A stretch of DNA of 60,000 bases, from contig OU612069.1 of the NCBI GenBank assembly GCA_914767715.1, positions 6,760,001 to 6,820,000 on the forward strand. The letters are read 5' to 3'. The notes under the pieces are model-generated. The model worked only from the letters and a program-made list of their open reading frames with translations. It did not search any database and was not told the DNA's origin. A program made the position numbers and the translations under genes. Within the stretch, counting starts at the first letter, position 1. The number at the start of each line of letters is the position of its first letter. The DNA comes from Membranipora membranacea. Its lineage: Eukaryota; Bryozoa; Gymnolaemata; Cheilostomatida; Membraniporidae. Shown piece by piece: positions 22,831 to 36,070 of the stretch.

Positions 22831-25139
22831 TTTACTATTTCCAATCTCAATTCAATACAACTGGTTTAAAATTTTGCTGGACAAGGTCAAAGTTTTTGAG
22901 TGGGTGTATTAAATGAGGTGGCATGATTTTTCTACTGGTACTTGAATCAACCCACCTTATGCAGCGATATGAATAAAATCTGAGCAAAAGATACCTAACC
23001 AAAAATTATGAAATATTTTAATACACAAGAAGGCTTGACACTATCACATTTCAAACAAGGATTGATCGAGGAAACAATGTCAAATAAAAATTATTGAAGT
23101 TTATTAGGGTTGTTTCAAACATAATTTACTGTCTTTCAAGCCAATATTTAAGTATGGATTTGGCAGTGTGTCTGATTTGAGCAAAAATAAGTGTCACATT
23201 CAGATCCGAAATCCTTCCCTCAAAAAAGCCCTAATGGTAGTAGTATTGCTATTATGAAGGCATTTTATATCAGATATAAAATACTTCTAGTTTCTAGTTT
23301 CTAGTTACTATTTGATTATGATCAGGTAAACACCAGAGATGGCATGAGGGATTTTAATTTAGAAAATTTCCAAACGCAGTCACCAATAGCTCTGTGGCCA
23401 AATCACAGTATGAAAGGTATTTACTATGGTATCTACCTGTCATGAGGATATTGCTCACTGTGTTAATGGCTTTGATCCCATACAGAGAGAAAGGAGTTAC
23501 AGGGGCCCACCTGTATATAGGAGAGCAGTATAAAGCAAATCATTTGATTGTATGACTAAACAGGGAGACATTGCGACAACACAAACCAACACAACTATGA
23601 ATCTTTTCACCAAACAACATCTCATTCCCTGTTTTTAAAAGTAATTTTAATTAGCAACACAATTACACAATATGTTATGAAAGGCAACACATGATAACAC
23701 TCTATGAGAAGAATGCCTCTGCTTACAACTGAAACTGCTAGCATAATGAATTACGCTGTGTTAAACAATGTCTAGCGCTTCCATCTCAATTTCAACTCAT
23801 AAATCCCTATGCTCAGTACAAAGATATGCACAAGTTTTGGTAACCTTCGATTTATCATAATAGTTAAACTGCAATTCGGTATTCATAGATAAGTTTCTTG
23901 CAAAAATCCGTAATCAAAGAGAAACCAGTGCCTCTCTATTGACAAGCCCTCGGGGCTCACCAAACCCATGACCTCCGACGCATGTGCGCTGAGCAACTGA
24001 CACTCTTAACGTATGCCACCAACTCTTAAGTCCGTCTCATTCTTGATAGCAAGCTTCCTGCATTAAATAATCAAAGCCAATAATATTTATTCTATTTTAG
24101 CCACAATTTCTAAATTGGAAGATGCATATCCGTTTGTGTTGACCAAATAAGCCATCACCAAATTACAAAGAAGATCTTTCTGAACACAAAGAGTGAGTAT
24201 ATTACTGTGAAGGCAGTGTAATATGAGATTAAAAATAATAATAACCATTCACGTCATGGTTACACTAGCTTGCAATGCACATCTAGTAGCTTGGCTCTGG
24301 AGACTCTACTGGTCATGGAGCATGTCAATTGAGTAGTATAAAACACAAGTACTTTCTCGACAATCAGAAGGTGAAAAAAACCTATATTTGGAAATTATAG
24401 CTAAACTGCAAATGAATAAAATTCTTGTTGAGATATTAAACATCGAAATAAGATGGGAAACCAAACAAGACCAACTGTGCCTAAGACTTGTTTCCACATG
24501 TGATGTTGGATGATGAGATTTTCTGCTTTTTTACTGATTTCGAATCGGCACCATCAATAATTTATTTCATGATCAGAATATTTTGTAAAATGTATTATTA
24601 ACAGTTTATAATCTTTGGTATCAACAGTATTAGGCTACCTGTAGCAGATTGTAACTGAACTTGTTGTATTAGGGACATAGGATCATTGTGCCTCATACAT
24701 TGATTGAATTGAACGCTTGTAATAGAACGTGTTTTGTTTAGACAAAGAGAGTATATCAAAGGCTAAGGTCTCTGGTGTATTGCGCGCTCGTAAGCATACA
24801 TCAGGCATACTTTTAAAAAACAGATATGCATGTTACATTTTGCTTGCATGCAACTTACAATGATGCAAATATTGGCACATCTGGACAGCCCTATTCTGAA
24901 TAACCAAAAACATTTTTGAAGAAATCGGACTAATGGAAATAGGTTTGTGATACATTTGTTGGTAAAGGCCGTTTTTTGTAGATTTCTTTGAGAAATAATA
25001 TATTTCTAAATATTATTGTGGGTCATCGGGTTTATATTGGTATAATGCATAATAAGATGTGGGTTAAATACACCGATGATATATACACTTCTGTAGAGTG
25101 AAGTTCAAAGTTTGGTCAGGAGGAGATAATCACCAAATT
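22831..25139. other. Unassigned intronic sequence
   Basis: No convincing exon, RNA or repeat element seen in this 2.3 kb. Confidence 0.4.
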
Positions 25140-25500
25140 GAGCCCATACTTTTGATGACCTGAGCAAGTTAGATAAAAGCCCTAAATAATTATTCAACAA
25201 GTTATATTTGATCATAAGTTTGCATTTTTTATCCATGTTTTGTCCTCAGGTCAGTTTACAATTCAGTGATTCACTTTTAAACTTTTGGCTAACTTTTTTG
25301 AGTTGTATAAGGACGTATGAGGAAAGGTCTTGAATTTCTTGACCTTGTCTGAGTACCAAATTTTAGAGAACGGTGGTCACCAACGTTGTGTTCCACAGTC
25401 AATCTATGTCACGTTATCATCCTGCGCACAGGATTGATTGTTACTAGGCAGACCATCAATCGAATCATAAAATCAACAAAAAATTTGCCTAAGTTAAATT
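25140..25500. repeat. Paralogous block fragment (matches 33640-33930)
   Basis: 25150-25320 (AGCCCTAAATAATTATTCAA...) matches 33770-33910, and 25390-25490 matches 33650-33760 (ATCCTGC...CACAG, GGCAGACCATCAAT). The two pieces are in swapped order compared with the 33-kb copy, so a local rearrangement has occurred. Confidence 0.6.
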
Positions 25501-25620
25501 CAGATACAGGAGAAAATTTTCACATTGGCCTATACCACCATATACAATAAGTGATAAATGGATTCATGTAGAATGTAATGTGTATTGTTTTACAAAAAAG
25601 TATACCTAGCGTGCTGACTT

Positions 25621-25821
25621 ATGATGAACTACAACACATTGGAGTATGCTTATCGTGGTAAGGTTAAGGCAAAATCTGTAATTGAGATACATAATGGTCA
25701 GCTGCAACAAATCCTAGACAAAATGAACGAGAACAAGAGGTCAGCTGACAACCAGCACAAGGCGTTAATGACAGCAGCAAGCAAGATCAACACTTGTCTG
25801 AATGCCATCGAGTCTGATTAA
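25621..25821 (+). CDS. Short unassigned frame, possible coiled coil
   Basis: A 66-codon frame starting MMNYNTLEYAYRGKVKAK and running through GQLQQILDKMNENKRSADNQ to a stop after NAIESD. It is rich in Lys, Asn, Gln and Glu with heptad-like spacing, so a coiled coil is possible. Downstream, 25850-25990 continues with coding-like pieces in shifted frames (VKARFKELNKYNNYKL, AVIHTVDKINESCK), as though a longer coding sequence had decayed by frameshifts. I recognise no family. It could be a relic of a mobile element or of a processed gene in the LRR intron. Confidence 0.3.
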   Translation: MMNYNTLEYAYRGKVKAKSVIEIHNGQLQQILDKMNENKRSADNQHKALMTAASKINTCLNAIESD

Positions 25822-26389
25822 AGAGGTTTCTTCACTTCACTGGAATATGCACAATGAGATGTAACTGGTGTAAAAGCAAGGTTTAAAGAACTCAACAAAT
25901 ACAACAACTACAAGCTTATAATGAAGACAAATCAGATAAAGCTTTGGCCGTCATCCACACTGTCGATAAAATCAACGAAAGCTGTAAATAGCTAATATCC
26001 CGGAGAGCCGCAATGAAGCACATCAAAAATTGTTCTATCACTAGCAAGTCACCTGGATACTACCATCTCACCAAGTGACATAGATGCCTTGTAAGCCTTT
26101 CATTATATTTAAATAGTTGGTCTGGTATGCTAGAAATTTGAAATCCTTGGTAGACCATTGTTCATCGGACAATATTTAGCTTTGTATCGGCAATATATTT
26201 TGGTAATGAACTTTCATGGGGGATGGGGTTGTGCGCGAATGTCATAACTGTGGTACATATTGGATGGTATCACATGTAAAATACCATATTAACAGCAGCC
26301 CAATATTTTGAATCTCGAATTCCATCAATCTAAAAGTCATGTCATATCCTCTACCTCCCATGTCAAACCTCATACCCAAACTCTAATAC

Positions 26390-26610
26390 TTGATGGAAAT
26401 AATTTTGAACGGCCTGAAAAATGAGATACCTTCGTGTAATAGTGGATAAATGTAAAATGTTTCATGAGCATGTACAATCTGTTTTTATCGGCATCAAGAA
26501 GAATGTATGTTATGGATGATTTTGTGTATCTAGCTCTAAACCTATAGCAACTATGTTTTTCAAAAGCCCCTGATCCATATTTGTTTACCTTGTATATTTA
26601 CTGTAGCTAA
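26390..26610 (+). mobile_element. LINE reverse-transcriptase fragment
   Basis: Reads LKYLRVIVDKCKMFHEHVQS then VFIGIKKNVCYG, matching the post-palm Y-L-G-V-x-x-D region of LINE reverse transcriptases (G replaced by R). Stops follow. Confidence 0.55.
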
Positions 26611-27419
26611 GCCAATTACCAATGAGGCTATCAGAAGAATGTCAAAATTTCTCAATAGGCTGCAGCCCAAAAATTTCAATGGAATAGAGGCAAATCAAGG
26701 GAGTTGGGTATATCCTAAGCAACTGCTGTTATGAAATTAATTTTGTTTTTTCGTTCAGATGATCTGAGCCAATGCACTATGCCAGATGACTGCTTCACAG
26801 GTCCTCAAGATGTTCACCCAAACACCGCTGCTTGAAGTCCGAAAATACCTCACAGCTCATCGCGACTACCTGCAGGTTCTGCAAGGCATCCTATTGGCAA
26901 AGCGTTTGTGTATTGTGTTTTCATGCATCCAATTCAAATGACATGGCATGCTTACAAAAAAATCAATTTTCATGGGTACTCATTTTCTGCATTGGTGTGA
27001 CCGTTCAAAAGCCAATGATGAGAGCAATGTTCTGTTAGTTTTCTCAACAACTTGAAGATGTTATGTATTTGATTGTGTAGATAATTCCGTCCGGTGTATC
27101 CTGAATTCCTGCTCAGCAGTTGTGGCTAGAGGGTAGGGAAAATCAGGTGTATAGGGAAAAAAATCCATTGCAATTCAACCCTGGTTCTTACTCTGCAACT
27201 CGGAGTGCAAGTGCAAGTGCATCTCTACCTACTGTTTTTTCAACTTTCCTTGTAAAAATTGAATTTTCATGTAATGAATCAAGCCGATTTTATGATGATA
27301 TTTTTGGTCGGACCTAAGAATAGTGGTAGGTATGGCAAAGATTCAATAGGTGAATATGAATTGAATGGAAGGAAAAAATTGTTACGATGGTGAAAATAAT
27401 ATGCGGAAAAGAATAGAAT

Positions 27420-28020
27420 ATAAGAGTAAGATTAAGTATTAATTTTATATTAACCTAAATGACAAAAACTCAATATTATGCATTAATAGTAACTTTTAGC
27501 CAAACGGCGCAAAATTCAGCTCCCCGTACTCCCGTAAGCAATGCTGTGCTGCCAAAGGAGTAGAACTCAATTTCAAAACAGACTCTTGAAGACCCCAAGT
27601 GGAAGATTCAAAATATCACAAGCATGCTATCCAAATAGCTTACAGGCCAGGTAGAATATTGGTGTCGCTCATTGCTGTTCTAACATCCGCTTGTTTCAAT
27701 GGATCTTTTTCTACTCTTTCTTGTTGGAATTTCATACAGTTTGTTAATGATGTCACAGTTATCTTTTCTTGTGAGAATGAAAAATTGATTGAAATTTGAA
27801 TTTTTCCATATTCTGCTAGCCATCCTTAAGATTCAGATCACTTTAACTGTTTTATTACAGTACCTCAACCCTTACAGTGTTACAATGTTGTGATGGGATA
27901 TCTTTCCACGCAATTCCTGAATACATTTAGTTAGGCTTGAGAGTAAAATTGGCTTACTATTTAATATCATTTTTTAGCTTGGTATAATATGTGTAGTTGT
28001 ATATCTTTGCCCAATTTTGT
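27420..28020. repeat. Paralogous block fragments (match 34110-34490 and 36500-36710)
   Basis: 27440-27800 parallels 34110-34490 (shared TACAGGCCAGGTAGAATATT), and 27820-28020 parallels 36500-36710 (shared CATCCTTAAG, TTTTAGCTTGGTATA). In the second block the two parts are separated by an inserted LINE. Confidence 0.6.
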
Positions 28021-28737
28021 TTTTGGCAGCGTGTTATAATTTGTAATTTATTGAGGTGAGTTTGTGCATGAGAAATTTCAATAATTTTAGATATTTGAAC
28101 TGCATATCGAGTTACCGGCTTTTTAGCATAATTATATTTGTGTTTTCCTTGGCTTTTATGTTTTGAACATTGTCATCTCTATCAATGACAAACCATAGTT
28201 GTCATGAGATCAACTACTCCTCATTTGAGTTGCTGGTACTGTGCAGGAACTTATCTACTAATTCACAGGTGAAACAGGATTTGGGTGCTCACCACTGCTA
28301 AGCCCTGTTATATCCCATGTCACTTATAACTATGAGATAATGGCCTGTCACGTCTCTAAATGCTGAGACATTATCAGTATTGTATTGTAAGGTGAAATGA
28401 GGAAATTAACATCTTTCTACTCAGTGTCTTGGACTTTGAGTGAGTTATTAGCTGCCAGTATTTATCTCACAAGTTAAATTATTCTCGCAATATTATCTAC
28501 TTAAAAACATTTGAAATTTAGATAGTACAGTTGAACTTTGTATGGTTGAGGTAAACAGTAGCTGTTTGGTGTCAGTAATAGGGCACCAATTTGAGCACAA
28601 TGATAAACACTTATCAGCTTTTCTAGGCTTTTAATATAGACATCTGCGATGAGATCAAACAGCAAATAAAATGAAATTGAACAGCTGTTACAACTACTAC
28701 TAGTACTACTAGTACAGGAAGTGCGGATATGACTTAC
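28021..28737. other. Intron sequence next to LRR exon C
   Basis: No gene recognised; the 87-codon minus frame at 28501-28764 is the read-through of LRR exon C past its donor and is not coding. A small (TAG/CTAGTA) repeat lies at 28696-28714. Confidence 0.5.
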
Positions 28738-28878
28738 CTCTTTGGTAGACAAGTGATGCCGCATCGGAGCACGGACAAGCGCTTTAGAGATTTCAGATCT
28801 CCTAACTCTGTGGGTAATGTCTGTAGCTTCCTGCTATCCGCTAAATATAACCACTCAAGTTCTTTCAGACTGCAGACA
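28738..28878 (-). CDS. LRR exon C (two leucine-rich repeats)
   Basis: A 141-nt exon with acceptor CCACCACAG and donor AAAGAG|GTAAGT, phase 2 at both ends, so it can be gained or lost without shifting the frame. It encodes about 47 residues forming two LRRs of 23-24 residues: LKELEWLYLADSRKLQTLPT then ELGDLKSLKRLSVLRCGITC, ending LPKR. The LPxxLGxLxxLxxLxxxxCGIxxLP pattern resembles the SHOC2/plant-like intracellular LRR type. It is clearly related to, but more diverged from, the two LRR exons at 7.8 and 2.5 kb, and sits outside the tight 5-kb modules. Given the proposed N-terminus, a cytoplasmic adaptor or recognition role is possible but is inference. Confidence 0.75.
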
Positions 28879-29339
28879 CTGTGGTGGAATAAAAACATGT
28901 GAAAAACCATAAATATAATACCATTGTAGGAAATGATGCGCAATAAAAAGCGACAAAAGAACTTCCAACAAAGTCAGAGTTTGATCATATCATATCGTAT
29001 CATTGATATCTCAAACTAGAATATAGTAACCTTTGATAGTGAATCATATGTGACTCTAGACATAATAATATAAACATAATACATTGTTGTATGTAATTCC
29101 ATGACTCGTGTAACTACACTCTGATATTAAGTTATATAAAGATAAACAAAGATAAGTAGTCTGTTTGCAAAGAGTGAATGGGCTAGGCGAAACAATTCAT
29201 TTCATTGGCATCTATATCATTACTTGAGAAATTGTTTTTCAAAAGTGCCGAACAAGAAACCAAAAAAATCGACTGAGTGTTTATAGATTATTATTGTAGC
29301 ATTTAATATTTAATTATGGCTTTCTTGAAAAAAGAAATG

Positions 29340-31560
29340 CTGCCTCTCATTCTTAAAACGATGCCTCCAGGTACCTCGCTTTGCAGATGCTACCCTGGAT
29401 AAAGTATATGCTATTTTCTTATTGAGTACTGTGCAATAGTGCTAGGAAATAATTAACAATATATTATTGGCAAAGATTAAATTCATCTAGATTATTATCG
29501 AGCTTTGGAGTTATCATACTTAAATATTATATATAAGGTTTTTATCAGAGTATTCTAGCCTACAGACTCAGAATTGGTTGATCTATCAACCTGGATAGGG
29601 ATGGGAGAATGTGAATCTGAACTGAACTCCCTCATTAATGAGAGAAGGTTTTAGATTGATCAATTAACCATGTAACTCGTCCTTTTTCTGATTTAGATTT
29701 TGCTGTCTGGATAGATTTGCTTTCCTTGTAATGTAGGTATCGAAGGATATAATAGTAACCATGAATCATAGAATCTCAATCAGATGATGCAGATAATAAT
29801 ATGAATTTCTGGTGTTGCAAGTTAGGTGATCCAGATGGGAAACTTAATATATAAATGATGACTTAAACCCACGGTGATGCTGGCTTGACAATGATTGAAA
29901 TAAGAAAATATAGCCTCACTCATATGAATGCCGCTATCTTGTAGAGATGTTAATCAATTAATAGTGAATTTTGTACGCTCATTGAATATGCTAATCAATT
30001 CTTACAAGCCATTCCTGGTCAATTTATGATTTACCAGTAGTTGATAAAACTGAGGAAATCAGACAAAGGCGATTAGAGTAAAACAAATATCCCTGAACAA
30101 AACTATTTTGTTACTTTGAAAACTGTAACAAAATGACATTCATGTCTGTTTGGAGTTGATAATCAAAGTATAACTTTCGAGCGGCACTTTCCAAGGGATT
30201 TGCTCTGGAACCTCCACTGACCAAAACCTTCTCCAACTGGTGAATGAAATATGATGTATATCATCTGAAGATATTCCTTGTCAATTTTTAAACCTCGCTG
30301 CACTGGACATCAAGAAATTTTTTGACTGTGTAACTCATATAGTAACTGAATTTACTCAAAAATTCAACAGTACACTATTGGTAGCATCCTTTATGAAAAA
30401 ATCATTTATCAAACAGGTCTTAAACCATGAAGGTTAATGGTAATTTTATCGATGATCTCACTAAATTGTTCTCTGTTCGCCAATGACTGTCTCATCATGT
30501 CCAGTTGAAATGGCCCAAACCTGTCCATAAGCAGTATAGAGTATTCAGTAGCCTTAGCTTTTGACTGGTATAATTGTAATAAATTGATACTCAATGCGTC
30601 AAAGACAGATGTTATGATCGTCTCAAACAAATTTTCCCGAAGCAAATGGTTAGGGCAAGTCATTCAAGCAGTCAGACAAATTAAAATATTTAGGAGTAAT
30701 TTTAGATAAAAATATGAATTTTGTATCCCTTGTCACAGAGATTGAACATAAACTACACCCAATCATAGCAAATTTTGAGAGAAATTGTAGGGTTCTGAAT
30801 GAAACCTTAGCTGCAGTCTGGTGCATACAGTTAACAAGACCAAACATTGAATATATTGCTCTATTACTTTTTGCTCCGATGAATATTATTGAACAAGAGT
30901 TGAATACCGATGTTTAAGAATCATAAATCTAAATTGCCCAAAAGTTGAGAAAAGTCATTTGAAATGAAATCACCAACGGGTATTATTATTCATCCCTTTT
31001 TGCATTTTCAATCAATTGACGAATTGGTCTCTATTATCGATGACAATTAATGACTGTAAAATTAGAAGCACATACAAGATTTGGTAAAAGTGAGGGCTTG
31101 ATGCTTTTTATAGACAAATACAGGTTCTTCTTTGTGGAATTTTGTGCAAAATTATTTTATCACTTGCCCCTGACCGTTAAGCTATGCCATGATCTCAAAT
31201 CATACAAGACGTCAAAAGCCACCTTTTAAGTCCATAAATTTTTAACTTTTCTACTCCTCAATACTTGCATTTTTATTCTTCATTTACTCCATTAGATAGG
31301 AAATAGTTCATTCAAAATTTTCTCAATTTTCTCAATTGCCTGTAATCTCTGTATTTTTAAACCTTTGTGTGTCCTAGTATTTCACCCACACATTCATAAT
31401 TTACTTTTAATTTAATTTAAAAATAAATTCCTTTCATCTTTGGTTAATGAACAAAAGTTCCTGAACTCATTGATACTACCAGAACAAATATGCAATACAT
31501 ATATAAGTGATGATGTACTAATTGTTTGAAATAAGGTTATATCGCTAACCATGTGGATTC
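29340..31560 (+). mobile_element. LINE relic with module-like flanks
   Basis: Diverged counterpart of M1 2650-3540. The best coding piece is 30690-30915: YLGVILDKNMNF-like, then EIEHKLHPIIANFERN, NETLAAVWCIQLTRPNIEYI. Near 31150-31210 it continues with LFYHLPLTVKLCHDLKSY, the C-terminal N/Y-x-L-P motif. ATTGATCAATTAACCATGTA at 29655-29674 is shared with M1 (2764-2783). At 29380-29405, TTTGCAGATGCT...GGATAAA resembles the 5' boundary of the LRR exons, but no LRR body follows. Confidence 0.55.
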
Positions 31561-33116
31561 ATTATTCTTAGGTGGATCTGTGGCTGTTATTTGAGATTAT
31601 TGTAATGTTGTAAGTGAGCACACCTATAATTCAGCCAGTTGAAGGCGATAAGTTGGCTTTTATTCAAATTGTGTAGCCTGCCGTATGGTCATAACCTTTG
31701 TTTGTGATACCACCATGGCTAAGATAATTGTGAGTACATATTCGGTTCTAATTTATATCACTTCGAAAACTAAATCACATGTACGTAGTTTTGATTTTCA
31801 TATTTTGAGAGTTGTGCTCACTCGCAAGCGAGAAGATAAACAAAGGCTAAAACAATGGGATCTGAATACCCTAAAAATTTAAATATAAACTGTCTCCAAT
31901 AACCCTGTTTCATCAATCAATGTTACATTTCCCTAGATATCAATCTCAACTAGGAAAATTAGTGTAGAGTGCTATGAGAATATCATCACTATCAGAAATG
32001 GTCGAATGGACCTAGTTTTCCTTAAAAGTTTTCTATAACTCACTAAATTCCATAAATGCAGTGAAAACTCCTTTATTACACTAAAATTATTAGATTAATC
32101 ATCAAAGCAAATTTTGCCCTTGCCAAATATTGAATACATATAATATAAAGAAGACCAAATAGTGGAGTTGATATGCAAGGTATCAGAGCTTTTATTACTA
32201 TCATTAAAATCATCCTCTCCCGAAATAGGACAGCTGCCATACATTTGTGAAACATCATAAGGACTGCTGGCAATAGATCAGATGAGAAATCCCACTGCAA
32301 AGAAGCTATCCATTGTCAGGCAAAATTATATTGCAACCCCACCAGATACTTATTTAAATTGTCAGGAAATCTCTTGAATTATTTGCCCTCAAGATCAGGT
32401 TTCGTTATTTGAGTTTTCCTCAAAATAACGAAACAAACACTCCTGTTTACTAGTTAATTTTATTTGCTTTTGGCCCCACATTTTGGAAAAACTTAGGGCT
32501 TTTTTAAAGGTTACAAACTTGCGAAGGAACAAACACGATTGGGCAATACATTCTAAAGATGAGAAAAGGTTTTCTTAAATACCCATACATGGTATCTCTG
32601 ACATTATATTTCGCAGTCTAAATAGGTTTGGATGTCCTTGTGATGCATGTATTGCAGGAGGTAAAATTTACCATAAATAAATTGACTCGATCTAATTTTT
32701 TTGGATATAATGGTTTATAGGTATTTCTTGTGATGCAAGTGTTGCAAAACAGATATGGAAGTTAATATATGAATGCTCGTTTAAACCCAAAACTTTGCTT
32801 GCTTGAGGACCAATCAGTGTTGTTGAAATGTAGCCTACTTCCTATTTATGTTGATCATTCTCAATGTAGATTTATATTACCAGACTCAAAAACTCTTTGA
32901 ATATTTGAAGGCTTCATTCTTGCGAGCGATCCCATTTGAAGTTTTGGGTTATGCAAATTCAGGAACGCATTCAAATGTCAGCAGAGCAAAAATATTTACC
33001 AAGCTTCAGACTATGGTATTAGCTGCTTGCCGTTGAGTGTTAAGAAAAGTGTTGAAAGTGAAAATGAATATCGATATGGTTTTTGAATGTAGGTCATGTT
33101 ACTATTGTTGGCTTGA
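31561..33116. other. Unassigned intronic sequence with module-like scraps
   Basis: 32520-32760 shares short stretches with M1 1990-2060 and 2700-2760 (GGTATTTCTTGTGATGCAAG). A 74-codon minus frame at 32076-32300 is hydrophobic but has no recognised family. Nothing else seen. Confidence 0.4.
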
Positions 33117-33760
33117 GTATGAATTGGAAGGAGAAAATATAATCCACATGGATACCCATAATTTTTAGAGATGCTCATCATTTCATAGTGAGATTGACAC
33201 ACTGTCTCGATTCGCAAATTCTTCATTCCAATATTATTTCATAAAAAAGTACGAAATGCGATCCACTACTGGGTACTTTACCACGAGCTGGCATAAGCCA
33301 GCAGTAGGCATGGGATGGGATGTGCTATATCCCCTTCGCTATTCGTTATGGTGATGGATATAGTTATGCAGAATTCACAAAGCAGTGTGAATGGGATCCA
33401 GGTTGCAAATAACCAAATACTTCTTCCAATGAGGGCATTTATGGACAAGGCTCAGGTTGTGGCTTCAATCTATAGACTGTATGAGTTGATAAAGAGATAA
33501 AGAGATGTGCGATGCGATTCAAACCTTTCACGAGACAGTCCCTGCCTCTGTGTCAAGGCTAACCTGTACCAAATACCTACTTCATAGAAACAGAGCTTAT
33601 TTTCACGCCTGCAGAGCAGCCTGCAAAGAGCTTAGGAAGATGGTATAGTTTGCTGATCACAGACAGGTTTCGCTGTCACATTATTATCCTGCACACAGCA
33701 TAGCATTGCTAGGCAGACCATCAATTCAAACATAAAATCAACCAAAAAACTTAGCTTTAG
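33117..33760 (+). mobile_element. LINE reverse-transcriptase relic, copy 2
   Basis: Contains an open stretch from 33315: MGCAISPSLFVMVMDIVMQN, then NGIQVANNQILLPMRAFMDK. The first part matches the G-C-x-x-S-P-x-L-F motif of reverse transcriptases and the second the approach to the catalytic F/Y-x-D-D box. Here the box reads FMDKAQ, so the second aspartate is lost and the protein would be inactive. 33650-33760 is the same sequence as 22410-22480 and 25400-25480. Confidence 0.65.
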
Positions 33761-33769
33761 TCGGATTCA

Positions 33770-34500
33770 AAGCCCTAAATAATTATTCAACAAGTCATAT
33801 TTGATCAAAATTTTGCATTTTCATCCTTGTTTTGTCCTCCGGTCAGTTTACGATTCAGTGTTTGATTTTTAAAAAAATGTTGGCTAAATTTTCTGATTTG
33901 TATAAGGTTGAATGAGCAAACATTATTTCTTATTATTTCTAACGTTTTCTAGAGAAACCACCTATAATTATGACGTGTATGTTAATAATGACAAAACACA
34001 TCATTTAAAATCATTGCCATTATTTGCTCTTACAATAAACCATGTCAACATTTTTTTTCAAAAAAAACCTGGACCTTTAATTGACGCAACTACAGAGCCC
34101 TTGTAGAAATAAGTATTAATTTCATATTCGAATGACCATAATGACAAAAAGTCAATGTTATGCATTATTGGTAACCTTTAGCCAAACTGCGAAACATTCA
34201 GCTCCATGTACTCCTTGTCAGAAACGCTGCCAAGGGACCAGACCTCAAGTTCATGCCACATGCCTCTGGAAAACTCTTGTGGAAGATCCAAAATATCAAA
34301 GGCATGCCATACAAAGAGTTTACAGGCCAGGTAGAATATTGGTCTCTCACTCATAGCTGTCCGAACAATAACTTGTTTCGATGTAATTTTCCTACTCTAT
34401 CTTGTTTGAATTTCACACGGGTTGTCAATGATATCGCAAATGTCTTCTCTTGTGAGAATGAAATTCTGAATGAAATTTGAAGTAGATGATTCAAAGTTCA
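33770..34500. repeat. Paralogous block 2, middle part
   Basis: 33770-33930 matches 25150-25330, and 34110-34490 matches 27440-27800. Together with 33117-33760 and 36500-36710 it forms a second copy of the blocks found between 21.9 and 28.0 kb. Confidence 0.6.
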
Positions 34501-34690
34501 GTGAAACTATGAGAAACGCAAAGTTTTGTGGTTGTATCGGGAGTGTATTGCAGTTAACAGAGTAGTTAAAAAGTAACTTGTTGACCTCTAACACACAACT
34601 TAATAAAAAAAAAGGGGTTATACACAAATAAATGATGATGTTCTAGAAATAGGAAAGTAAGCTATAAATGGCTTTATAGAAAAATAATAT

Positions 34691-34709
34691 CATATATATA
34701 TATATATAT
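34691..34709. repeat. AT dinucleotide microsatellite
   Basis: Uninterrupted (AT)n run of about nine units. Confidence 0.9.
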
Positions 34710-34779
34710 TATCATAATTATTGTACTTGTAATGATTATTATCAAAAGTATTCCTTAAAAGATAGCGGGCTGTCAGCCG

Positions 34780-36070
34780 TTTTGCATTTCAATCTGAAAC
34801 TGTGCAGCAGATTTAAAAGAGCTATTTTGCCAAAATGTGTCCTGAAGGAAGGCTTTATTACTGAAAATTTATGTCTCAGGGAGTGTTGGTGTTTATTAAA
34901 CTTTTGCACCAGGTCAATAATGCGCTTTGATGCTTTATTTGTGGCTACTTTCTTATGTGTAAATTTGTGAAATAGGTTTTGTCTTCTACATTTTAGGGTG
35001 AGTAAGTTTTAGAGTGATCTACCAGTTGTGACAGAGAACTTTTTAGGTGTAGATATTATGATTCTAATTTCTTTATTCTGGTCTCTTTCAATTGTGTCGG
35101 ATGTTTTTTGTGTGCCTTCTAGGTTGATAGACAAGCAGTATTCTAAGATAGATCCAACAAGAAATTTGTAAGTCATGTATCATATTTTTTTCAGATTTGA
35201 AAGTAGGTATACTACTCTGTTCGCTTTAGTTGCCGTTTCATTGACATGGATATGGAAAGATAAATCAGTATCCAGGGTAACCCCCAGTTCATTGAGTTCA
35301 TTGAGAGTTTTGTCTCAATTTTTGAGGTTTGAAAACTATTCGGTAAAAGTTGTTAATGTTTCTTTTGGAAAATATGCAGAATTGTGTTTTTTCGATGTAG
35401 AGTCCCAATAAGTAGCTATGATACCATTCTGATGCTGTCTGTAGCAGAGTATTGGACTCCGCTAGTACTTCATTTATGCTTGTGGCTGTTCAGTAGATTA
35501 GTGTATCACCTGCATAAGTGAATTGTCAAATGTTGATAGAGGATAGGGCCAAGAATGGAACCTTGAGGTACCCCACAGGTGAGTGCTTATGAACTAGATC
35601 GTGACAACCCTAGTTTCATTACTTGATATTCATTTTGAAGATAGATCAAAGTAGTGCTGTTGCAGAACTAAAGTATTGTTTTTTTTCCAATATGTATAGA
35701 AGAAGTCTGTGATTGATTGTATCTAACGCTTTTTTTGGACATCTAGGGATGAGGCTCCAATGTAACAAGGAGTGGGTTGGTCAAGTTTAATTTCCCATTG
35801 TTGCAGCACAGATAGCAACATTTGCTCGGTTGAATGATTCTGACAAAATCCGAATTGTAAGTCTCAGAATAAGTTGTGTTTCTCTATGTAAGACATCATT
35901 TGATTTTTCATGTCAAGTTCAAACATCTTTGACAGGATTGGAAGCGAGGATATTGGTCGATAGTTTGACGGGTCACATTTGTAACCCTTAATAAATGTCG
36001 TGACAGGGGAAGATTTTAAGCAGTCAGGGAAGATTTACCGGAATGGATAGCGGGTAGGCAATTAAGTAAA
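34780..36070 (-). mobile_element. LINE reverse transcriptase, decayed (CR1/L2/Rex-like)
   Basis: Antisense to the window. In order along the minus strand from 36000 it shows NYRPISSLPILSKMFELDMK, LQFGFCQNHSTEQMLLSVLQ, a poorly kept stretch, LTCGVPQGSILGPILY and QFTYAGDTLIYSTATSINEV. These are the consecutive palm motifs of a non-LTR reverse transcriptase. The catalytic box reads YAGDT instead of YADDT, and several frameshifts and stops are present. Clade assignment is a guess from motif style. It has been inserted between the parts of paralogous block 2. Confidence 0.8.

Noticed and set aside
34780-36070. Plus-strand frames at 34782-34970 and 35175-35411 as host exons
   Set aside because: The minus strand shows ordered reverse-transcriptase motifs over the same interval; the plus frames are shadows.
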